Positions 35,348-44,406 of a stretch of 64,000 nucleotides of DNA are shown in pieces. Made by a program: the position numbers and the translations under genes. Source of the stretch: Paraburkholderia kirstenboschensis (lineage in GTDB: Bacteria > Pseudomonadota > Gammaproteobacteria > Burkholderiales > Burkholderiaceae). The DNA is taken from assembly GCF_904848585.1 (NCBI RefSeq), contig NZ_CAJHCR010000003.1:310001-374000 (forward strand), written 5' to 3'. The notes under the pieces were generated by a model. It searched no databases, had not been told where the DNA came from, and saw only the letters and a list, made by a program, of their open reading frames with translations. Each line of letters opens with the position of its first letter. The first letter of the stretch is position 1.

Positions 35348-35524
35348 AAAACTTGGGTTGAGGCGGGCGCGGCAGCCGCGAACAGCGACGCGCCCCTCGC
35401 CTGCGCGGATAAGCGCTACGTGCTATCTTTTTCGATCCTCATTGCGCTTTCGCTCGACTGCCAACAACGCCCGCCAGCCGCCCGCCGGGCCGCCGGCGCG
35501 CGTGCGTTGTCGGTCAATATCATC

Positions 35525-36748
35525 ATGTCCGAACTTTCTACCGCTCTTTCTCCCGCGCCCCGCCGTTTCGACCTCAACCCGAAACCGCTTGCCGCGGCTC
35601 TCCTTCTCATCGCGCTCGGTGCCGTGTATCTGGCCCAGACCGTCAGCGGCCGCCAGGCCGCCCTATATATAGTCGGCGCACTGCTCGGCATGTCGCTCTA
35701 TCACGCGGCGTTCGGTTTCACGTCGGCCTGGCGGGTATTTATCGCCGACGGCCGCGGCGCCGGGCTTCGCGCGCAAATGCTGATGCTCGCCGTGGGCGTC
35801 GTGCTGTTCTTCCCAGTGCTTGCGTCGGGGAGCCTGTTCGGCCATCCGGTGGTGGGGCTCGTCGCGCCCGCCGGCACGTCCGTGCTCGTGGGGGCCTTCA
35901 TGTTCGGCATCGGCATGCAGTTGGGCGGCGGCTGCGCGTCGGGTACGCTGTACACCGTCGGCGGCGGCAGCACGCGGATGATCGTCACGCTCGCGGCATT
36001 TGTAACCGGCTCGGTGGTGGCGACCGCGCACATGCCCTTCTGGAGCGCCCTGCCTGCCCTCAAGCCGCTGTCGATAGTCAACGCGCTCGGCGCGGGCGCC
36101 GCCATTGCGCTGAACCTGGTGATTTTCGCGGCGATCGCGGCGCTGACCGTCTTCGTCGAACGGCGGCGCCATGGGCGCCTCGTCAACGAGCCGGCGCGTG
36201 CGCCGCGCGCATCGCCGTGGCTGCAAGGGCCGTGGCCGCTCTTCGTCGGCGCGCTTGCGCTCGTGCTGCTCAACTTCGCGACGCTCGCGCTGTCGGGCCG
36301 TCCTTGGGGCGTGACCTCGGCGTTCGCGCTATGGGGCGCGAAGCTTTTTGCCGCGCTGGGCGTGGACGTGGCCAGCTGGCCGTACTGGGCGACCCGCGCT
36401 AACGCGGGCGCGCTGGCAGCGCCTGTTACACATGACGTCACCACGGTGATGGACGTTGGCATCATTCTCGGCGCCATGGCCGCTGCCGCGCTCGCCGGCC
36501 GCTACGCTCCCGTCTGGAAAGTACCGGCTCGCTCGCTGATCGCAGCCGTGGTGGGCGGCCTCTTGCTGGGCTACGGCGCCCGCCTCGCCTATGGCTGTAA
36601 CATCGGCGCCTACTTCAGCGGCATCGTTTCAGGCAGCCTCCACGGTTGGCTCTGGCTTGTCGCCGCCTTCGTCGGAAACGTGCTCGGCACTCGCCTGCGG
36701 CCCGCGTTCGGGCTCGAAGTCGAGCGGGTTCGCCCAACGGGCTGCTAA
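35525..36748 (+). CDS. YeeE/YedE-family thiosulfate transporter
   Basis: Inner-membrane protein of 407 residues and about ten helices. The diagnostic cysteines are in GGGCASGTLYTVGGGSTRM and YGCNIGAYFSGIVSGSLHGWLW, the two pseudo-symmetric motifs through which TsuA-type proteins pass thiosulfate. It has the full double-repeat length, unlike split forms. The start is ATG at 35525. Imported thiosulfate could support cysteine synthesis. No rhodanese or TusA-like partner follows. Confidence 0.87.
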   Translation: MSELSTALSPAPRRFDLNPKPLAAALLLIALGAVYLAQTVSGRQAALYIVGALLGMSLYHAAFGFTSAWRVFIADGRGAGLRAQMLMLAVGVVLFFPVLASGSLFGHPVVGLVAPAGTSVLVGAFMFGIGMQLGGGCASGTLYTVGGGSTRMIVTLAAFVTGSVVATAHMPFWSALPALKPLSIVNALGAGAAIALNLVIFAAIAALTVFVERRRHGRLVNEPARAPRASPWLQGPWPLFVGALALVLLNFATLALSGRPWGVTSAFALWGAKLFAALGVDVASWPYWATRANAGALAAPVTHDVTTVMDVGIILGAMAAAALAGRYAPVWKVPARSLIAAVVGGLLLGYGARLAYGCNIGAYFSGIVSGSLHGWLWLVAAFVGNVLGTRLRPAFGLEVERVRPTGC

Positions 36749-36762
36749 TTCTTACCGATGAA

Positions 36763-36787
36763 GTTACAAACTCGCCGAGTTTGTAAC
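36763..36787 (+). promoter_or_regulatory. Perfect inverted repeat downstream of the YeeE gene
   Basis: GTTACAAACTCG and CGAGTTTGTAAC are perfect 12-nt arms around a single C, beginning 15 bp after the YeeE stop. There is no following T-run, so it could be a factor-assisted end signal for yeeE or a distal operator of flhDC. Confidence 0.6.
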
Positions 36788-37090
36788 CGGGGCGCCATCT
36801 TTTCGTTACAAAATCGGTCCGTCCCCGAAACGGCAAATCGGAAGGTAGTAATTACACGACTTGGCGCCGGCTTTTCGCTTCAATTCCATTCAGTCTTAAT
36901 TACCGGTTCTCCCGAGCCGACCTCCGGTGTTGCGCGGAAGACACGGTCTATCCCCCGCCACACAAGGGTTTTCATGGATCTGAAGAAAGCTGGGCAAGCC
37001 GCAAAAGGCAGCCAGCACCGCTCATTACAGATCCGTGAAATTGTTACCGAAATTTGATGCACCTTTTTGAGATATTTTTTTGAGAAGGGA

Positions 37091-37119
37091 TTGATTTCCT
37101 GTTTTGCCCTTCATACAAT
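37091..37119 (+). promoter_or_regulatory. Sigma-70 promoter of flhDC
   Basis: TTGATT (37091-37096) and TACAAT (37114-37119) are separated by exactly 17 bp. Transcription would begin near 37126 and give a leader of about 150 nt before the flhD ATG. Confidence 0.7.
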
Positions 37120-37131
37120 TCGTCCCAAGCT

Positions 37132-37146
37132 GTTACGAAATGTAAC
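37132..37146. promoter_or_regulatory. Palindrome just downstream of the flhDC promoter
   Basis: GTTACGAAATGTAAC has perfect GTTAC/GTAAC arms around 5 bp. Lying at about +6 to +20 relative to the proposed start, it could be a repressor operator. Confidence 0.5.
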
Positions 37147-37276
37147 GCGATGTATCAAAAGGTCGCCATGTGTATCAGGGACGACCTGTAGCCGAAGGAC
37201 AACGTTTTCGGCGAGGCATAAAAGACATAACGGCAAAAAGCCGACATAGTAATTCGGGGCTTCGGAAACACAAAAA

Positions 37277-37597
37277 ATGGACCGTAGCAGCGAGACGCTG
37301 GACTCAATCCGCGAGATTAACCTGTCGTACATCATGCTCGCGCAACGTATGTTGCGTGAGGACAAACCGGTCGGCATGTTCCGTCTGGGTTTGTCGTCGG
37401 AACTGGCTGATCTGCTTGCCGGGCTGTCGCTCGCACAGATCGTCAAGCTGGCCTCTTCCGATCAGCTTTTGTGTTTCTTCCGCTTCAACGACCACTCGAT
37501 GCTGTCGGCGTTGACGCAAACGACGAAGCACACCGCAGTTGCACCGACTCACGCGGCTATCCTGCTTGCAGGCCAGCCCGCTGAGCAATTTGCCTGA
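37277..37597 (+). CDS. flhD: Flagellar master regulator subunit FlhD
   Basis: Forms the FlhD4C2 complex that activates class II flagellar genes with sigma-70. The 106 residues show the typical FlhD helices [30 protein letters not shown] and [21 protein letters not shown]. It is encoded 13 bp before flhC with a long regulated leader upstream. Confidence 0.95.
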   Translation: MDRSSETLDSIREINLSYIMLAQRMLREDKPVGMFRLGLSSELADLLAGLSLAQIVKLASSDQLLCFFRFNDHSMLSALTQTTKHTAVAPTHAAILLAGQPAEQFA

Positions 37598-37610
37598 TAG
37601 GGTGACTGCG

Positions 37611-38180
37611 ATGCTCAAGCGTAGCCTGACGGAAGATGCACAAGAAGTGTTTCGTGCGATCGCGTTGATCGAACTCGGCGCACGCATGCAGGTGCTCGAG
37701 AGCGAGTTGACGCTCTCGCGTGACCGCATGATCCGCCTGTACCGCGAGGTGAAGGGCGTATCGCCGCCCAAGGGCATGCTGCCGTTCTCGGCGGACTGGT
37801 ACATGACGTGGCTTGCGAACATTCACGCGTCGCTGTTCTACAACACGTACCTGTTCCTGAAGAACGAAGCGCGTTGCTCGCATCTCGATGCGCTGACCAA
37901 AGGTTATCGGCTGTATCTCGAACACTGCAAGCACAGCGAAACCGAACCGGTGCTCGACTTGACGCGCGCCTGGACGCTGGTGCGTTTCTTCGACGCCGAC
38001 ATTCTGCAGTTGACGAAGTGCTGCCGTTGCACCGGCAAGTTCGTCGCGCACAAGCACGATCTGCAGCACAACGTCGTGTGCGGTGCATGCCAGCCGCCGT
38101 CGCGTGCCGGCAAGACCAAGAAAGCCGCAGCCGCGCGCCAGGAAGCACTCGAAGCCGCGCAGGTCGCCGAGGCGGCCTGA
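37611..38180 (+). CDS. flhC: Flagellar master regulator subunit FlhC
   Basis: DNA-binding, zinc-containing partner of FlhD. It has 189 residues from ATG at 37611, where GGGTGA lies upstream. Motifs are EVFRAIALIELGARMQVLESEL, GMLPFSADWYMTW and the zinc ligands CCRCTGKFV...VCGAC. The C-terminal tail is Ala/Lys-rich. A terminator follows directly, so motAB/che genes, which often follow flhDC in Burkholderia, are not downstream. Confidence 0.95.
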   Translation: MLKRSLTEDAQEVFRAIALIELGARMQVLESELTLSRDRMIRLYREVKGVSPPKGMLPFSADWYMTWLANIHASLFYNTYLFLKNEARCSHLDALTKGYRLYLEHCKHSETEPVLDLTRAWTLVRFFDADILQLTKCCRCTGKFVAHKHDLQHNVVCGACQPPSRAGKTKKAAAARQEALEAAQVAEAA

Positions 38181-38250
38181 GCCACGCCACTTGCCAGACT
38201 GATCTTCGATGACGGCTGGTCCGCCCGATTCGAAACCGAAGCCTCAAAAT

Positions 38251-38281
38251 AAAAGGTCCGCCAATTGCGCGGACCTTTTTT
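38251..38281 (+). terminator. Rho-independent terminator of flhDC
   Basis: AGGTCCGC (38254-38261) pairs with GCGGACCT (38269-38276) around a 7-nt loop, followed by T6. Confidence 0.92.
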
Positions 38282-38339
38282 GTTCGACGTTCACGTTTTC
38301 ACGCGGCAACGCAGCGATGCAACAAGACGCGCCGCCCCG

Positions 38340-39671
38340 TCACTCCCCAACGAGTCCCACCGTCTGCACGACGAGCCACAGATTCGCCGCGGTAATCACC
38401 GCGAACAGCGTCCACGCGACAATCCGCGTGAGCAGCGTATTCGCGAACTCGCCCATCAGCGAGCGGTCGCCCGTCATGCGGATCAGCGGGTAAAGCGCGA
38501 ACGGCAACTGCAGACTCAGCACTACCTGACTTGCGACGAGCAGCTTGCCGACTGCGCCGTTGCCCATCATCTGCACGCCGATCAACGCAGGAATCAACGC
38601 AAGTGCGCGCGTGATGAAACGCCGCTGCCAGCACGGAATTTTCAGCTTGAGGAAGCCTTCCATGATGACCTGCCCCGCAACCGTGCCGGTGAAGGTCGAA
38701 CTTTGTCCCGACGCGAGCAGCGTGATCGCGAACAACACAGCCGCGAAGCCGGTGCCGACAATCGGCGCGAGCAGCTTGTAGGCGTCTTCGATTTCGGTGA
38801 CCTGATTGTGGCCGGTCGCATGAAACGCGGCGGCCGCGAGAATCAGAATCGCCATGTTGATCATCAGCGCGAGCAGCAACGACACAATGGTATCGATGCG
38901 CGACATGCCGATCGCGGAGCCGATGCTCGCCGGATCGCGCTTCACCGCGCGCGTTTGCACGATCGACGAATGCAGATACAGGTTATGCGGCATTACCGTT
39001 GCGCCGAGAATGCCGATCGCGAGATACACCGGCTCGCGTGAGCTCAAAGCCTGCCACGACGGAATCAGTCCTTGCGCGACCGACGGCCAATGCGGCTTCA
39101 CGAGCGCGAGTTCGACGATGTACCCGACGCCGATCGTCGCGATCAGTCCAAGCATGATCGCTTCCAGATCGCGGAAGTTCTTGCCCTTCAGGCCGAGCAC
39201 GATCAACGTGTCGAACGCGGTCAGCAGCACGCCCGTAGTAAGCGAACACTTGAACAGCAGATGGAAAGCGAGCGCGCCTCCAAGCACTTCCGCGAGATCG
39301 CACGCGACGATCGAAAGCTCGGCAAGAAACCACTGCCCTCGCGCGACCGCGGGCGAATAACGGGCCCTCGACAATTCGGCCAGATCGCGCCCGGTGACGA
39401 TACCCAGGCGCATGCTCAGACATTGCAACGCCATCGCCGCGAGACTCGACAGCAAGACGACGAACAGCAGGCTGTAGCCGTAACGCGAGCCGGCTTCAAT
39501 GTCGGTCGCCCAGTTGCCCGGGTCCATATAGCCGATGGAAACGAGCAGGCCGGGGCCGGCGAACTGCAGGATCTTCTTCCAGAAAGGCGCGCCTTGCGAG
39601 ACGGCGACCGAGCCTTGCACTTCAGACGGGCAAAACGGCGCTGTTGCCGTAGTCGGTAATTTGAACTGCAA
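38340..39671 (-). CDS. mntH: NRAMP-family divalent metal transporter (MntH)
   Basis: Proton-coupled Mn2+/Fe2+ importer, 443 residues and about 11 helices. The metal-site motifs are GYMDPGNWATD in helix 1 and GATVMPHNLYLHS in helix 6, both intact. The open frame extends far upstream, but those residues overlap the acyl-CoA-dehydrogenase-like gene. A TTG at 39671 (LQFKLPTTATAPF) with AAGAGA upstream gives the family length. A GTG further in is an alternative. Confidence 0.88.
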   Translation of the reverse strand: MQFKLPTTATAPFCPSEVQGSVAVSQGAPFWKKILQFAGPGLLVSIGYMDPGNWATDIEAGSRYGYSLLFVVLLSSLAAMALQCLSMRLGIVTGRDLAELSRARYSPAVARGQWFLAELSIVACDLAEVLGGALAFHLLFKCSLTTGVLLTAFDTLIVLGLKGKNFRDLEAIMLGLIATIGVGYIVELALVKPHWPSVAQGLIPSWQALSSREPVYLAIGILGATVMPHNLYLHSSIVQTRAVKRDPASIGSAIGMSRIDTIVSLLLALMINMAILILAAAAFHATGHNQVTEIEDAYKLLAPIVGTGFAAVLFAITLLASGQSSTFTGTVAGQVIMEGFLKLKIPCWQRRFITRALALIPALIGVQMMGNGAVGKLLVASQVVLSLQLPFALYPLIRMTGDRSLMGEFANTLLTRIVAWTLFAVITAANLWLVVQTVGLVGE

Positions 39672-39732
39672 TCCGGAGATCTCTTGAGAAGGGATAAAAC
39701 CGCGGCGCAGACTGGCTGCACCGCGGACCGCC

Positions 39733-40935
39733 TCAAGTGTACAAAGAAACCTCCGGCAATGTCCCGCTGAGTGCATAACGGCCGACGTCGCGCACGCGAT
39801 AGTCGAGCGGATCGTGCAGCGTGTGCACGCGGGCGTTGCGCCAGAAACGATCGAGCGCGAGCGGCGCATGCGTGGCGCGCGCGCCGCAGGCATCGAACAG
39901 TTTTTCGCTGACGTCGAGCGCCGCGCGATGCGCGACGATCTTCGCTTCGGAAGTAGCGAGCGCAACGTGCGCCCGCGCTTCGGCGGAAAGCGACGGACCT
40001 TCGCGCCACGCGGCGTCGAGCGCTTGCGCGGCGCGCACGGCCAGCGCTTCGGCGCTCACCGCCTGAATACGCATTTCGCCGAAACGCTGGATCAGATAGG
40101 GATCGTCGGTGGCTTTCGTCACGCCCGAAGTCATCCACGGCTTGCCGTATTGCGTGACGTAGGCACGCGCTTCGTCGAGCGCGCCTTGTGCAATGCCCAC
40201 GAACAGATTGGTCATGACCTGTTGCGATACCAGCGTGCGCAAACTCGCGTACGGCGTGTCGGCGCGTTGCAGGACTTCTTCCGGCTCGACCCGGACCTGG
40301 GCAAAAGACACGCTGCCGCTGTCGGTCTGCCGCTGCCCGATCGGATTCCAGTCTTCGTTGACGGTGATGCCCTCGCGCGTGGTCGGCACGACTGCGAACA
40401 TCGTGCTGCCGGTCTGCGGGTCGTGCCCGGAAACCGTCATCATCTGCGAGCCGCGCGTGCCCGAGCAAAAGCCTTTCTCGCCATTCAGAAGATAGCCGCC
40501 GTCACCGGTTGCATTGGCAACGAGCCGGGTGTCGAGCGGGTTCACCGCATTGCCCCACCACCAGCGCTCTTTTACCGTGCCGCTCAGGTAGCGGGCACGC
40601 TGCTCCGCATTGCACCACACATAGACACTGACCTCCTGCAAGAACGTGAACCCGAGCAGATGCGCGAGCGCGCTGTCCACCTGGGCGATCTTGCGAATGG
40701 TGTCGTAGATCTCCGGCCAGGAAGCGCCCTCGCCGCCGAATTCGCGCGGGACGGCAAGCGTGAGCAAGCCAGCGTCCGCGATCCACTGCTTTTCCTGCGC
40801 GGCATGGCCGCCGGCAAGGTCGCGCTCTGCGGCGCTCGCATGCAGTGCAGCGATCAGGCCGGCGAGATCGCGCACCGCTGGTGCGGCGGACGCCTCGCGC
40901 GTTTGCAGCGCCGCGGTCTGGCGATGATCATTCAT
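39733..40935 (-). CDS. Acyl-CoA-dehydrogenase-fold flavoprotein (DszC/SfnC-like)
   Basis: A 400-residue flavoprotein of the acyl-CoA dehydrogenase superfamily. LLTLAVPREFGGEGASWPEIYDTIRKIAQVDSALAHLLG and WWWGNAVNPLDTRLVAN resemble the monooxygenase subgroup (DszC, SfnC) that uses reduced flavin to oxidise sulfur or carbon next to sulfur, rather than classical beta-oxidation enzymes. It lies 199 bp after the MetN/MetI-type genes in the same direction and is interpreted as part of an organosulfur-scavenging set. Substrate unknown. Confidence 0.82.
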   Translation of the reverse strand: MNDHRQTAALQTREASAAPAVRDLAGLIAALHASAAERDLAGGHAAQEKQWIADAGLLTLAVPREFGGEGASWPEIYDTIRKIAQVDSALAHLLGFTFLQEVSVYVWCNAEQRARYLSGTVKERWWWGNAVNPLDTRLVANATGDGGYLLNGEKGFCSGTRGSQMMTVSGHDPQTGSTMFAVVPTTREGITVNEDWNPIGQRQTDSGSVSFAQVRVEPEEVLQRADTPYASLRTLVSQQVMTNLFVGIAQGALDEARAYVTQYGKPWMTSGVTKATDDPYLIQRFGEMRIQAVSAEALAVRAAQALDAAWREGPSLSAEARAHVALATSEAKIVAHRAALDVSEKLFDACGARATHAPLALDRFWRNARVHTLHDPLDYRVRDVGRYALSGTLPEVSLYT

Positions 40936-41134
40936 GCTATTTCCACTTGATGATGTTCTGGAGGCGAACCTGCAGTGCAGGTGGAACGGGCTCACGAGAG
41001 GCTCGCGGCACGTCCCGGCAGCTTTCATGATAGGCGGTGAGATTCGCGACCGATAGGGCCTACGTCATTCGTCATGCGAATGTACTACGTCGACAGGCCG
41101 ACGCGAAATCCGGCGACAACGGTGCGTTTGCCCG

Positions 41135-41791
41135 TTACGCGCGCTGCGCGAGTCGCCGAACGAAGCGATCGCCCACCAGTTGCACCGTAGTCACGATCGC
41201 GATCAGCAACACGATCACCGTCACCATCACCGTCGTATCGAAACGCTGATAGCCGTAGCGGATCGCGAGATCGCCGAGGCCGCCAGCGCCGACCGCACCG
41301 GCCATCGCGGACGATCCGATCATCGCGACTACGGTGATCGTGAAGCCGCCCACAATGCCTGGCAGAGCTTCAGGCAACAGCACATGCCAGATGATATGCC
41401 TGCGTTGTGCGCCCATTGCCTGCGCTGCTTCTATCAGGCCGCGGTCCACTTCGCGCAGGCTCACTTCGGCTACGCGTGCGAGGAACGGAATGGCGGCAAT
41501 GCTGAGCGGCACGATTGCCGCCCATACGCCGATGGTCGTGCCGATCAGCAAGCGCGTGAGCGGCAGTAGCGCGACCAGCAGAATGATGAACGGCGTCGAG
41601 CGAAATGCATTGACGAGCGCGCCAAGCGTGCTGTTCACCGCGCGCTTTTCGAAGATGCCGCCGCGCGTGGTCGTGACCAGCACTAGCGCCAACGGAATGC
41701 CGATCAGTGCTGCGATTACCGCGGACACGCCGACCATCACAACCGTATCGCGTATCGCACCGACGAGTTCCGAAAGCCAGAGATCAGACAT
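41135..41791 (-). CDS. MetI-type ABC transporter permease
   Basis: Inner-membrane permease of 218 residues with about five helices. The VNAFRSTPFIILLVALLPLTRLLIG segment and the EAA loop EVDRGLIEAAQAMGAQRRHIIWHVLLPEALPGIVGG identify the methionine-uptake family. Its ATG overlaps the MetN stop by 8 nt, so both are translationally coupled. Confidence 0.92.
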   Translation of the reverse strand: MSDLWLSELVGAIRDTVVMVGVSAVIAALIGIPLALVLVTTTRGGIFEKRAVNSTLGALVNAFRSTPFIILLVALLPLTRLLIGTTIGVWAAIVPLSIAAIPFLARVAEVSLREVDRGLIEAAQAMGAQRRHIIWHVLLPEALPGIVGGFTITVVAMIGSSAMAGAVGAGGLGDLAIRYGYQRFDTTVMVTVIVLLIAIVTTVQLVGDRFVRRLAQRA

Positions 41792-42944
41792 AACCTAATA
41801 CCTCGACATGGTTAGCGTGGCCGCGTGCGCGTTCGAGCAACGCGGCGACCTGCGCATGCACCGTGGCGCCCTCTTTCGCACGAACCTGCGCGGATACGAT
41901 GAGGCGCCCTTGCGCATGCCCTTGAATGCGGTCGATTCCGCCATGCACGAAGCTCACGCCGCCTCCCTCGATGCTCAGCGCGGAAGTCAGACCGGCGAGG
42001 TCGGGGTCGCGTGCATTGCCGCCAGTAAAGCGCACGTCGAGCAGAACGCGCGCGTCGGTTTGCGCGATCCCGGCAAGCGGCTTCACGCGATCCGCTAGAT
42101 CCGCAGGCAAGTCGTGAACCAGCGTGCGCAGCAACGCCCGCGTTGCATCGTGCTGCGGCTCGCCGAACACACGCCACACCGGGCCCGTTTCCACTACGCG
42201 GCCACGCTCGATCACGGCGACCGTATCGCACACTTCACGAATCACCTGCATTTCATGCGTGATCAGAACGACAGTCAGGTCTAGCCGCCGGTTGATGTCG
42301 CGCAGCAGCGCGAGAATCGCTTGTGTCGTTTCGGGATCGAGTGCGGAGGTCGCTTCGTCACACAGCAGGATGTCGGGGTCCGTGACGAGTGCGCGCGCAA
42401 TGCCAACGCGCTGTTTCTGTCCGCCCGACAAGCTCGCTGGATAAGCGTCGCGCTTTGCCGCGAGGTCGACGAGATCGAGCAGCGCATCGACCTTCCTGTC
42501 GATCGCCGCTTTCGGCACACCGGCGATTTTCAGCGGCAACGCAATGTTCTCGCGCACGGTCTTCGCGGAGAGCAGATTGAAGTGCTGAAACACCATGCCG
42601 ATGCGACGGCGCAGCGTCACGAGTCCGCGTTCGCCGAGTTCGCCGACATTGACTCCATTCACGCGCACAGCGCCCGAACTCGGCTTTTCCAGTCCGTTCA
42701 CAAGGCGCAGCAACGTCGACTTCCCTGCGCCGCTGCGACCGATAATGCCAAACACTTCGCCGCGTGCAACGTTCAACGTCACCTCTGCAAGCGCCGCAGT
42801 CGCAGCACCGTTGGACCCGGCAAATACTTTGCCGACGTTGTCGAATACAACGGCCGCCTGCGCCGGCGCCGCGTTCGCACGATGATCGGCCGCGAGAGAC
42901 GGTGCGTCTTCAATGAACTGCGGCACGTCGAAAAGATTAGCCAT
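41784..42944 (-). CDS. MetN-type ABC transporter ATP-binding protein
   Basis: ATPase of a methionine-class importer, 386 residues. Walker A GRSGAGKST, signature LSGGQKQR and Walker B ILLCDEATSALDPETT are present, and the last 80 residues form the NIL/ACT-like regulatory domain. A 30-residue N-terminal extension (MANLFDVPQFIEDAPSLAAD) precedes the usual start. GAGGAG precedes the ATG. Its neighbour is an LLM monooxygenase, so the cargo is probably an organosulfur compound rather than methionine itself. Confidence 0.9.
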   Translation of the reverse strand: MANLFDVPQFIEDAPSLAADHRANAAPAQAAVVFDNVGKVFAGSNGAATAALAEVTLNVARGEVFGIIGRSGAGKSTLLRLVNGLEKPSSGAVRVNGVNVGELGERGLVTLRRRIGMVFQHFNLLSAKTVRENIALPLKIAGVPKAAIDRKVDALLDLVDLAAKRDAYPASLSGGQKQRVGIARALVTDPDILLCDEATSALDPETTQAILALLRDINRRLDLTVVLITHEMQVIREVCDTVAVIERGRVVETGPVWRVFGEPQHDATRALLRTLVHDLPADLADRVKPLAGIAQTDARVLLDVRFTGGNARDPDLAGLTSALSIEGGGVSFVHGGIDRIQGHAQGRLIVSAQVRAKEGATVHAQVAALLERARGHANHVEVLGYV

Positions 42945-42957
42945 CGCTTCGCTCCTC

Positions 42958-44364
42958 TCAGGCTTCCACGGTTTGTTTGATGCCGCTTTGCGGCGCTCGC
43001 CGATGCTGCGCGCCGACATGCACGTCCGGTAAACGCGCGCGGCCGCCGCCGAAAAGCTTCTCGCGCAAAGTAGGCGCGGGATCGTAGTCTTCCTTGTAGA
43101 CGCCGCGGTTCTGCAACTCAGGCACGACGAGATCCACGAAGTCCTCGAACGATTCCGGCATCACCGTGCGGGTCAGATTGAAACCGTCTACGCCCGCTTC
43201 GTCGATCCATGACACCAGTTCGTCCGCGATCTGCTGGGGCGAGCCCACCACCGGTTTTGCGCGGCCGCCGAGCGTCATCTGTTCGAGTACCTTGCGCTTG
43301 GTCCAGACGCCGCTCACGCTCTTCTTCGAAATGGCTTCGACCGCCGATTGCATGGATTCCGTCTTCACATACGAGATCGGCTCATCCAGCTCGTATTGCG
43401 AAAAGTCGATACCTGTCGAACTGGAAAAATGCGCGATACCGCCTTCAGCACTCGCATAGCGCCGGTACTCTTCGAACTTTTCCTGTGCGGCTCGTTCGGT
43501 CTCGCCGACCACCACCGTAATGCCCGCGAAGATCTTGATGTCGTCTGGCGCGCGCCCAAAGCTCACGGCTCGTGCGCGAATGTCGTCGACGATTGAACGC
43601 GTCAACTGCTTGTTCTGTCCGCCGACAAACACGCACTCCGCATGACGCGCCGCGAAATCGACGCCGCGACTCGACGAACCGGCCTGATACAACACCGGTG
43701 TGCGTTGCGGCGATGGCTCGCTCAAGTGAATGGCGTCGATCGAATAGAAAGGACCGTCGTGTTTCACGCGATGCACCTTGCCCGGTTGCGTGAAGATGCG
43801 CGAAGCGCGGTCGCGCACCACCGCGTCGTCTTCCCAGCTTTGCTCCCACAGCTTGTAGACGACATCCATATAGTCGTCGGCGCGGTCATAGCGGTCGTCG
43901 TGACTGATCTGCTGCGCGAGACCCATTCCGCGGGCGGCACTATCCAGATAGCCGGTGACGATATTCCAGCCGACCCGTCCTTTGGTCAGATGGTCGAGCG
44001 TCGACATGCGCCGCGCGAACAGATACGGCGGCTCATACGTCAGATTCGACGTCACGCCGAAACCGATATGCCGCGTCACGTGCGCCATCGCGGGCACAAT
44101 CAGCGAGGGATCGTTGATTGGAATCTGCACGGCTTCGCGCAACGGCGTTTCGGGGCCGCCCTGATAAACGTCGTATACGCCGACAATATCCGCGAGAAAA
44201 ATACCGTCGAACTTGCCGCGTTCGAGCGTTTGCGCAAGACTCGTCCAGTAGTCGAGATCGGTGTAATGCGCCGAACGATCCCGCGGATGCGTCCACAAAC
44301 CGTGATTGATGTGGCCCACAGCATTCATGTTGAATGCGTTCAGCAGAATCTTCTTCTTCGGCAT
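42958..44364 (-). CDS. LLM-class flavin-dependent monooxygenase (NtaA/DszA/SnaA family)
   Basis: FMNH2-dependent monooxygenase, 468 residues. KILLNAFNMNAVGHINHGLWTHPRD at the N-terminus, GRVGWNIVTGYLDSAARGMG and LYQAGSSSRGVDFAARHAECVFVGG are hallmarks of the NtaA/DszA group, which oxygenates nitrilotriacetate, dibenzothiophene sulfone or related substrates. It lies between the binding protein and the MetN/MetI genes, which points to oxidation of an imported sulfur compound. No flavin reductase is adjacent; it may be elsewhere. Confidence 0.9.
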   Translation of the reverse strand: MPKKKILLNAFNMNAVGHINHGLWTHPRDRSAHYTDLDYWTSLAQTLERGKFDGIFLADIVGVYDVYQGGPETPLREAVQIPINDPSLIVPAMAHVTRHIGFGVTSNLTYEPPYLFARRMSTLDHLTKGRVGWNIVTGYLDSAARGMGLAQQISHDDRYDRADDYMDVVYKLWEQSWEDDAVVRDRASRIFTQPGKVHRVKHDGPFYSIDAIHLSEPSPQRTPVLYQAGSSSRGVDFAARHAECVFVGGQNKQLTRSIVDDIRARAVSFGRAPDDIKIFAGITVVVGETERAAQEKFEEYRRYASAEGGIAHFSSSTGIDFSQYELDEPISYVKTESMQSAVEAISKKSVSGVWTKRKVLEQMTLGGRAKPVVGSPQQIADELVSWIDEAGVDGFNLTRTVMPESFEDFVDLVVPELQNRGVYKEDYDPAPTLREKLFGGGRARLPDVHVGAQHRRAPQSGIKQTVEA

Positions 44365-44406
44365 CGCGTCACTCCTGTTATGTCTGTTCAGCGCGGAATG
44401 CGCCGC

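Larger units (their letters stand above)
36749..37276. other. Long leader/regulatory region of flhDC
   Basis: A 528-bp gap, the longest in the window, with no credible gene and noticeably more A+T than the flanking genes. It contains six GTTAC/GTAAC pentamers, two of them in palindromes, an imperfect direct repeat (36791-36811 and 36863-36883; GGCGCC-N2-CTTTTCG in both) and a good sigma-70 promoter. Multi-input control is usual for flhDC. Confidence 0.6.

Noticed and set aside
36763..36787. CRISPR-like or mobile-element repeat
   Set aside because: Single inverted repeat, no regular spacers, no cas or transposase gene nearby.
39672..39965. N-terminal extension of mntH
   Set aside because: The extended frame overlaps the DszC/SfnC-like gene and is Arg/Ser-rich, unlike any NRAMP N-terminus; TTG at 39671 gives the family length.
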